Shown here one piece after another: positions 7,646-12,846 of a stretch of DNA of 12,846 bases. The stretch is from Flavobacteriales bacterium. GTDB taxonomy: Bacteria; Bacteroidota; Bacteroidia; Flavobacteriales; UBA7430. Each line of letters starts with the position of its first letter. The first letter of the stretch is position 1. The stretch lies in the NCBI GenBank assembly GCA_002707145.1, contig PAMD01000018.1, forward strand, positions 1-12,846, read 5' to 3'. Below the pieces are notes generated by a model. That model ran no database searches, was not told where the DNA came from, and was given only the letters and a program-made list of their open reading frames with translations. Both the position numbers and the translations under genes were made by a program.

Positions 7646-7653
7646 CAAATGTA
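7646..7653 (-). promoter_or_regulatory. Candidate -7 element for the 6067-7614 gene
   Basis: On the minus strand TACATTTG fits TAnnTTTG and lies about 31 nt upstream of the GTG start. No TTTG is found 19-21 nt further upstream, so the promoter is only half supported. Confidence 0.4.
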
Positions 7654-7761
7654 AGACTATTTAGATATTTTATTATTCGGCGAAAAAGATGAACTAAAAA
7701 AAGAACACAAGTAAAAAAGTTTATTGATATTGAGCCAAATATTTATTAGCGAACAAAAAGT

Positions 7762-7797
7762 TAATGCAGACAGAAATACAAGAAAAAAACTGCATTA
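7762..7797 (-). terminator. Inverted repeat downstream of the cupredoxin gene, possible terminator
   Basis: TAATGCAG (7762-7769) and CTGCATTA (7790-7797) are perfect 8-bp inverted arms around a 20-nt loop. Read on the minus strand the stem is followed by ACTTTTTG. It lies 90 nt beyond the stop at 7887. The long loop and short T-run make termination uncertain. Confidence 0.35.
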
Positions 7798-7886
7798 TCA
7801 GAGAGTTAGATTATACTTTCTAAAAATAGAGTGAAAACCTAGATAGGCAATCATAACGAGGTACTAACCTTCATTGAGAAAATATT

Positions 7887-8600
7887 TTATTCAACTACAA
7901 AGCGTTGCATGACTTTCCCAGAGAAATAAACATCATAAATAATTTGATTTTTTCTTGGGCTTTCCACTTTTCTTCCTAGTAGATCAATGGAATATAAATA
8001 ATAATCAAACTGATTAGAAAGATTGATTTCAGAGATTGTAAGATTATTATTTGCACAAGAGCACTCACAATAGTCCGCTAGACTCATTCCGTCAAACGTT
8101 GGCCCTCCCTCCCATAAACAAGATTGTGCAGCTGTCCAGCTATAATTTTGCATTAGATAATCTATCGCCTCAGTACAAGAACTGATGGATACACCTCCAG
8201 TGAAAATATTACTCATGCTTTGGTCATCGTCTAGGCAATCTGCAGGTTCAGTGACATTTATTTGACCATACATACCCATAGATGCATGGAAATCGCCAGT
8301 ACAATCATAATTATACAATCCTGCTACATCAAATGTAATAACCCCCATTAATCCGGGAGTAGATTGCATGGGCAAGGACTCTATTTGAGTAGGATTATAA
8401 AAAGGTTCGAAAAAAAGTGAATTTATTTCAAAATTAACATCGTGCGTACCGTCAACTAATATGAAAGTCACCTGGTCTCCAACTTCAATTGTTAGCTGAT
8501 TTGGCTGAAAATACATGTTTCCGACCATAACTGTATCGGAGTTTTGAGCTAATAATGAACTTGTAAGCACAAAAATAATTGAGAGTAAAGTTGGTTTCAT
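7887..8600 (-). CDS. Secreted cupredoxin (plastocyanin/azurin-like) with Cys-rich segment and T9SS-like tail
   Basis: This encodes 237 aa from an ATG (complement of 8598-8600). Residues 1-19 are a signal peptide (SSLLAQ). Residues 22-117 are a cupredoxin fold: MYFQPNQLTIEVGDQVTF, then H53 in GTHDVNF, then YDCTGDFHASMGMYGQI supplying C100, H105 and M110. This is the His/Cys/His/Met set of a type-1 copper site, with Cys-x4-His spacing instead of the usual plastocyanin Cys-x2-His. Residues 122-182 contain six cysteines (122, 142, 161, 178, 180, 182), so up to three disulfides; the SWTAAQSC...GMSLADYCECSC region resembles small Cys-rich modules seen in other Bacteroidota secreted proteins. Residues 199-237 (YLYSIDLLGR...YDVYFSGKVMQRFVVE) fit a T9SS sorting domain. 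Probable role: extracellular electron carrier or copper handling. It is divergent from the 8754 esterase gene. Confidence 0.88.
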   Translation of the reverse strand: MKPTLLSIIFVLTSSLLAQNSDTVMVGNMYFQPNQLTIEVGDQVTFILVDGTHDVNFEINSLFFEPFYNPTQIESLPMQSTPGLMGVITFDVAGLYNYDCTGDFHASMGMYGQINVTEPADCLDDDQSMSNIFTGGVSISSCTEAIDYLMQNYSWTAAQSCLWEGGPTFDGMSLADYCECSCANNNLTISEINLSNQFDYYLYSIDLLGRKVESPRKNQIIYDVYFSGKVMQRFVVE

Positions 8601-8672
8601 GTAAAATAATTTATTAATAATATTTATAAATGTATATATAAAATTATAGTTTGCACTTAAGCAACTTAAAAA

Positions 8673-8696
8673 ACAGATAGTTAATCTGTCATTAAC
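8673..8696. promoter_or_regulatory. Two overlapping inverted repeats between the divergent genes
   Basis: ACAGAT-AGTTA-ATCTGT (8673-8689) and GTTAAT-CTGTC-ATTAAC (8680-8696) are both perfect 6-bp dyads with 5-bp spacers, offset by 7 bp and sharing bases. They lie between the divergent starts at 8600 and 8754, just upstream of the TACATTTG element, where an operator for a dimeric regulator would be expected. Confidence 0.4.
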
Positions 8697-8722
8697 AAGC
8701 CTTTCATTTGAGTGAAAATAGA

Positions 8723-8730
8723 TACATTTG
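8723..8730 (+). promoter_or_regulatory. Candidate -7 element for the esterase gene
   Basis: TACATTTG fits TAnnTTTG. The nearest upstream TTTG (8707-8710) is only 12 nt away instead of 19, so the -33 element is missing or diverged. The element is the same 8-mer as at 7646-7653. Confidence 0.4.
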
Positions 8731-8753
8731 ATTAACTATAAATATATTACAAT

Positions 8754-11700
8754 ATGCGAACCAAAAAACAAATCTACATGCTAGGAGTAATTTTTAAATC
8801 AATTCTTACTCGTAATAAAATGACGAAACTATCGCTTGATTTACTAATCATGCTTCTAATTTTCATTTTGTATACTATACAAACCAATGGACAAACTATT
8901 GATGCAAACAGATCTGGCTTTACTTGGATCTCGACTGAAAATGTAAATGACACAGATTATGGCTCAGGATACACTGTTTATAGTGCTGCTTGGCCAATAT
9001 TTAAAGAATACCCTGGTGCTAATAATTTTCAAATGGGACTTGGTGGTTGTTGGCTCACTACGCAGAAAACAGGAAATGAGCCCGATCAATTTTACACCAC
9101 TATTGAAGGAGGGCTTGGCTGGTGGCACGATACTCGTTTCGGCACAAAAATACCTAAATTCATTATGGGGGGAGTTTCTTTTAATTTTTATGGATGGGCA
9201 AATGGTCCTGGAGCAGGTAAAACAGGCATGCTTTCCAACGGACAACGAGACTGGAGTTCTCCTGGAGGAAAATATGGAGTTGCCCAACTGTCAAATAAAT
9301 TACTTTGGGCGCCGGATGGATTAAATATGGCACAAAGTTTAAACGGAGAGATGCTGGGTTATGGCTACACTCCCCTTCCTCTTTCGGAACCCATGACACA
9401 AACCGACGGACAAGACATAGAAACAGGAAATCAATATTGGACATTATTCTTAAATTCTACTAATTTTAAAGGGCCAACCACTTTCTTTTTACCCACATTT
9501 TGGACCGAGCCAGTTTTAGATAACCCTAGCCTAGAGGGTTTGTTTTTAGACTCTCGACCTTCAGATCCTAACATAGGTTTTGGCCTAGAACACGCCTCCT
9601 CTCCTGCTTTAATTTCTCAAGATGAAAATGGAAATTATTATGCAAAAATTGAACCTTTACAATTTCCTGCAAGCAATGAAGATAATTCTATGTTATTAAA
9701 TCAAATTTCTGTGTATTCTCAAAATGCACTTTGGAATACTATGGAATCATGGTTTGAGGGGGGCAGTATGGTTCAGCCAGGAATTAATTCTGATGGGACC
9801 TTCGGAGTCTCATTTACAAATAATGGAGGTTCAATGATGGGAGAGATTTCAGAAAACTGGTATGAAGGAGATCTGAGTCATGAAATTAACTTGAACTACA
9901 TCAATAATGTACAGCAAAATGAAAATATTATGGGCTATACATTTAATATGGAAACAATAAATGAAGAAGAAGATCTTTTTATTCTTCCTGAATATTTTGA
10001 ACTCAATTCTGAAGACAAATGGGAGTCAATTACTCAAGATCAGATGCCCGAGTCAACAAATTTATCCACAACTGAGGTCCCAATGACTCCTCGAAGTGAA
10101 ATCCCATATTTAACCCCCTTAGATCCGGACTGTCAATGGCAAGATCCCAATGGACCATGGAATAATCCAGGCCCCTCTGCAGGACCCTTTCAAGTTGATA
10201 TGGAAGATGGTTCTTCTCTTACTTATTATTGGTATCGTTTTGTTGATCAACCGGCTATCATTCACGCTAACTTATCTGAGGAAACTAGAATAGAACTCCA
10301 AAATAGAGTTGAGCTTATTCATACAAATTGGAAACATACCGACAATTATATGGCCGATCCAGAAGTTGGATCTATAGCTACGATAGATCCAAATGGCATA
10401 GTAACTCCACCAGCTGGATTAGAAGTTGGTTACGTCCCAATTGTTACCAAACAAGCAAAAACAGACAGTAAATTAAGAGTTTTTGTTTTGGCAGGACAAT
10501 CTAATATGGAAGGTTTCGGAACAGTGCAAGATGCAGAAAATGATCCAGGAAGTCTTACTAATATTATAGAAAATGATGAACCAGGAAATTGGTCAGAAGT
10601 TGGCCAACCGGGGAATTGGAATTCTCTAAATGACGCTTATATATACTTTGCCAATAACGGTGATACAATAAAAACAAATGTCACTGTAGGACAAGGAAAT
10701 GATCCAAATTTAATTGGTGCAGAACTTATGTTTGCACATAAAATTGACGACTATTATGAAGATCCTATATTAATTATAAAGACTGCATGGGGAGGAAAAA
10801 ATCTTGCTCAAGATTTTCGCCCTCCCTCAGCTGGGGGTGAAACAGGTGAATACTACAACAAGATGATTGAAACTATTCACGAGGTAACTCAAAATCTAAG
10901 CACAGAATTTCCTGACATTGAAATAACTGATTTTGAAATTTCTGGATTCACTTGGTTCCAGGGTTGGAATGATGGTGCATCAGAAGAATTCTTGCAAGAA
11001 TATGAAAGTAATCTCTATCACTTAGTTAATGATGTAAGAAATGATTTAGAAAGTCCCGAACTTCCCTTTGTAATTGCAAATTCTGGCCACGGAGGTTTCT
11101 CTTTCACTAGTGATGGATGGGTGCAGGATATGCAAAACATTGTTTCGGTCTCTCAAGAAAATGTTGGATGTAATGACTTCCTATTCGGAGGAAAAGTGGG
11201 TTTTGTAGAAACTAAACAATATTATTTGGAAGCTTCAGTTTCTCCTTCAGATGCAATTTATCATTATAATAACAATGCACTTTCCTTTTTAAATATTGGA
11301 AAAGAAATGGGTAATAAGATGATCTTAGCAATTAATGACATGGCATTTTGCTACAGTGAGTGTGAAGATCAAATTTCTCCTGGAATTGTATCTATCGGAA
11401 ATAGAGTTTGGAACGACTATAACATGAATGGTATTAACGACCCTAATGAACCAGGTATCCCAGGGGTATCTGTTCTTATTTGGGCAGATTCTGATGGTGA
11501 TAATATTCCTGACTGGCAAGGATTTGGAGGAGTAGAAGTGACCGATGAACAAGGCTACTACAAATTCTCTGGTTTAGAACCTGGAAACTATTCTGTCTTT
11601 GTTTGGCAAGTAAATAACTGGGGACCTGGAGAACCACTAGAAGGTTTCCAATCTACAAATATCTTTGAACCAAATGCGAATAATGATCAAGATTTTGATA

Positions 11701-12386
11701 ATAATGGATTTGGAAATCCATTTACCGATATTATGTCCGGAGTCGTTACTCTTTCGACTGATGGTGAGCCTCTAGGGGATGGCGATCCATTTAATTGTTA
11801 TTTTGATTATGATGCAAGTGGTAACAATTCTGTTGACTTTGGTTTTTACAACCCTAACTTACCCTCTTATAATCCTGAATGTCAGACAATAAATTTATCC
11901 AGTAGTTGGTCCTCTTTTTCTACCTATATGATGGCAGAGAATATGAATATAGAGAACGTCCTAAATGTCATTACTCAAGAGATTATAATTGTGAAAGACT
12001 ATGCTGGAAATGCATACCTTCCTGAATATCAGTTTAATGGAATTGGAGACATGCAAGTAGGGCAAGGATTCCAGATTAAAACTACAGAATCAGTTACATT
12101 AGAAGTCTGTGGAGACTATGCCAGTCCTGAAAACCATCCAATTGACTTAATCGGTGGGTGGAATCTAATAGGATATTTAAGAATGGAGTCTGCTAATATA
12201 AGTGCTGTTTTAAGTAGTATTAACGAAAATGGAAACTTAATTATTGCTAAGGATTATGCTGGTAATGCTTACCTTCCAATGTTTAATTTCAACGGTATTG
12301 GAGATATGGGAGCAGGACAAGCCTATCAGATAAAAACTACTAATCCAGATATATTAGAGTATTTATCAAATTTAGAATCCTATTAA
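8754..12386 (+). CDS. Large secreted SASA-type (sialate O-acetylesterase-like) esterase with SdrD-B-like domain and C-terminal GW/GYQIK repeats
   Basis: This encodes 1210 aa. The ATG at 8820 (Met23) would give a compact signal peptide ending in NGQ and may be the real start; 8754 is the longest frame. Residues ~48-450 are an unrecognised Trp/Gly-rich beta-type region. Residues ~485-570 hold a block (YYWYRFVDQPAI, HTNWKHTDNYM, GLEVGYVPIVTKQ) resembling one recalled from marine bacterial hydrolases. Residues ~575-855 are the esterase: LAGQSNMEG (nucleophile S583), TAWGGKNL, FTWFQGWND (732-740) and SDAIYHYNN (H837, candidate acid D833). The expected reaction is removal of acetyl groups from a sugar; the true substrate is unknown. 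The D-x3-H spacing differs by one from the D-x2-H known in related enzymes. Residues 877-1037 resemble the SdrD B domain (IGNRVWNDYNMNGINDPNEPG). Residues 1043-1205 are two GW/GYQIK repeats. No canonical T9SS domain is present. Confidence 0.9.
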   Translation: MRTKKQIYMLGVIFKSILTRNKMTKLSLDLLIMLLIFILYTIQTNGQTIDANRSGFTWISTENVNDTDYGSGYTVYSAAWPIFKEYPGANNFQMGLGGCWLTTQKTGNEPDQFYTTIEGGLGWWHDTRFGTKIPKFIMGGVSFNFYGWANGPGAGKTGMLSNGQRDWSSPGGKYGVAQLSNKLLWAPDGLNMAQSLNGEMLGYGYTPLPLSEPMTQTDGQDIETGNQYWTLFLNSTNFKGPTTFFLPTFWTEPVLDNPSLEGLFLDSRPSDPNIGFGLEHASSPALISQDENGNYYAKIEPLQFPASNEDNSMLLNQISVYSQNALWNTMESWFEGGSMVQPGINSDGTFGVSFTNNGGSMMGEISENWYEGDLSHEINLNYINNVQQNENIMGYTFNMETINEEEDLFILPEYFELNSEDKWESITQDQMPESTNLSTTEVPMTPRSEIPYLTPLDPDCQWQDPNGPWNNPGPSAGPFQVDMEDGSSLTYYWYRFVDQPAIIHANLSEETRIELQNRVELIHTNWKHTDNYMADPEVGSIATIDPNGIVTPPAGLEVGYVPIVTKQAKTDSKLRVFVLAGQSNMEGFGTVQDAENDPGSLTNIIENDEPGNWSEVGQPGNWNSLNDAYIYFANNGDTIKTNVTVGQGNDPNLIGAELMFAHKIDDYYEDPILIIKTAWGGKNLAQDFRPPSAGGETGEYYNKMIETIHEVTQNLSTEFPDIEITDFEISGFTWFQGWNDGASEEFLQEYESNLYHLVNDVRNDLESPELPFVIANSGHGGFSFTSDGWVQDMQNIVSVSQENVGCNDFLFGGKVGFVETKQYYLEASVSPSDAIYHYNNNALSFLNIGKEMGNKMILAINDMAFCYSECEDQISPGIVSIGNRVWNDYNMNGINDPNEPGIPGVSVLIWADSDGDNIPDWQGFGGVEVTDEQGYYKFSGLEPGNYSVFVWQVNNWGPGEPLEGFQSTNIFEPNANNDQDFDNNGFGNPFTDIMSGVVTLSTDGEPLGDGDPFNCYFDYDASGNNSVDFGFYNPNLPSYNPECQTINLSSSWSSFSTYMMAENMNIENVLNVITQEIIIVKDYAGNAYLPEYQFNGIGDMQVGQGFQIKTTESVTLEVCGDYASPENHPIDLIGGWNLIGYLRMESANISAVLSSINENGNLIIAKDYAGNAYLPMFNFNGIGDMGAGQAYQIKTTNPDILEYLSNLESY
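11880..12368 (+). repeat. Tandem C-terminal modules (GW...KDYAGNAYLP...FNGIGD...GYQIK)
   Basis: These encode residues 1043-1118 and 1130-1205 of the esterase protein. Both copies contain IIxxKDYAGNAYLP, FNGIGDM and G(F/Y)QIKTT (GQAYQIK in the second). DNA similarity is strongest in the second half of each copy. A third, more diverged copy forms the C-terminus of the facing gene (12461-12846). The first copy keeps two cysteines near its ends; the second has none. Confidence 0.85.
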
Positions 12387-12409
12387 ATTTCCTCTCTTAC
12401 ACTAAAAAC

Positions 12410-12442
12410 AAAAAAAGCCTACTCAATGAGTAGGCTTTTTTT
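12410..12442. terminator. Bidirectional rho-independent terminator between convergent genes
   Basis: An A-run (12410-12416) leads into GCCTACTC-AAT-GAGTAGGC, a perfect 8-bp GC-containing stem with a 3-nt loop, followed by seven T (12436-12442). The A and T runs extend the pairing, and the symmetry serves both the plus gene ending at 12386 and the minus gene ending at 12461. Confidence 0.92.
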
Positions 12443-12460
12443 GTAATTAACAATACAAAT

Positions 12461-12846
12461 TTATTCTGCACCTATTATGGTTGGACAAAACTGAAATCCA
12501 GTCACAGTTTCATACATTTTAATCTGGTATCCTTCTGAATATTCAAGGTTTCCAAGTGCATTAAAGTTCCATTCTGGAACATAAGCATTACCATTCTCGT
12601 CTTTCATAATAATTACCTTATCTGAAATACTACTAAAGGCCTCCAATGCATCTACTGCATCAACACAAGTATATCCAAACATACTCCATCCTGAAGGTAG
12701 GCTCAGGGATATATCCTCTGTAATTACTTGAACAGTAACCGAAGCAACACCATCACCATATCCATATCCGTAAGACAGATCAGCTTGAGCATCCACATCA
12801 GCTTGCGTAATTCCATCTTCTGGAGTTACTGAATTAACTCCGTCAC
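12461..12846 (-). CDS. C-terminal end of a large surface protein with DGITQADVDA linker and GW/GYQIK module (5' end outside window)
   Basis: The minus-strand frame is open from the right edge to the TAA at 12461; the GTG at 12794-12796 is internal and not a real start. The visible 128 codons begin with DGVNSVTPEDGITQADVDAQ, a low-complexity linker that I recall as repeated in surface or fibre-like proteins of marine Bacteroidota. A Gly-Tyr run (SYGYGYGDG) follows, then the module LPSGWSMFGYTC...VIIMKDENGNAYVPEWNFNALG...SEGYQIK. This module is homologous to the two C-terminal copies in the esterase protein. It has two cysteines, one in GYTC and one in FQFCP close to the end. Probable role: terminal surface or export module of a long extracellular protein, of unknown function. 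Confidence 0.85.
   Translation of the reverse strand, partial: DGVNSVTPEDGITQADVDAQADLSYGYGYGDGVASVTVQVITEDISLSLPSGWSMFGYTCVDAVDALEAFSSISDKVIIMKDENGNAYVPEWNFNALGNLEYSEGYQIKMYETVTGFQFCPTIIGAE

Noticed and set aside
7454..7648. A 64-aa minus-strand ORF overlapping the start of the DUF1566-like gene
   Set aside because: It is a frame shadow over a well-supported signal peptide and domain.
8947..9444. ORFs of 87-125 aa on both strands within the esterase gene
   Set aside because: They are out of frame with the 1210-aa protein, which has recognisable domains throughout, and they show no features of their own.

Overview
The window is AT-rich DNA from a member of the Bacteroidota, most likely a marine Flavobacteriales lineage. 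Four things point there: Cys/Asp-rich repeats of the GCTDxxAxNYDxxAxxDDGSC type, type IX secretion (T9SS)-like C-terminal domains (DxLGR ... YxxGxVxxR), promoters of the Bacteroidota form TTTG-N19-TAnnTTTG, and the lack of clear Shine-Dalgarno sequences. No tRNA, rRNA, CRISPR array, transposase or phage gene was seen.

Layout. (1) Positions 1-3482, minus strand, hold the first 1160 codons of a very large exported repeat protein whose 3' end lies beyond the left edge. It has a signal peptide, eight ~56-residue Cys/Ca-binding-like units, about eighteen ~24-residue Cys/Asp units, a Cys-free insert of ~110 residues, then the short units again. It has its own promoter at 3562-3592. (2) 4065-4976, minus: a conserved-looking multi-pass membrane protein of unknown function, also with a full promoter (5037-5067). 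(3) 5234-5580, plus: two tiny membrane-protein genes, 65 and 47 aa, 5 nt apart. (4) 6067-7614, minus: a secreted DUF1566-like protein with the same Cys/Asp repeats and a T9SS-like tail. (5) 7887-8600, minus: a secreted blue-copper (cupredoxin-like) protein with a Cys-rich segment and a T9SS-like tail. (6) 8754-12386, plus and divergent from 5: a 1210-aa secreted esterase of the SASA / sialate O-acetylesterase type, with an SdrD-B-like domain and two copies of a C-terminal GW...FNGIGD...GYQIK module. (7) A strong convergent terminator at 12410-12442. (8) 12461-12846, minus: the C-terminal end of another large surface protein that ends in the same GW/GYQIK module.

Taken together this is a locus of cell-surface and secreted proteins: four of the large products carry signal peptides, and repeat modules are shared between separate genes and strands. 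No metabolic pathway or classical defence system is visible. The unusual material is the two-tier repeat protein, the modular esterase with a C-terminal module shared with the gene facing it, the copper protein fused to a Cys-rich export tail, and the small membrane-protein pair.
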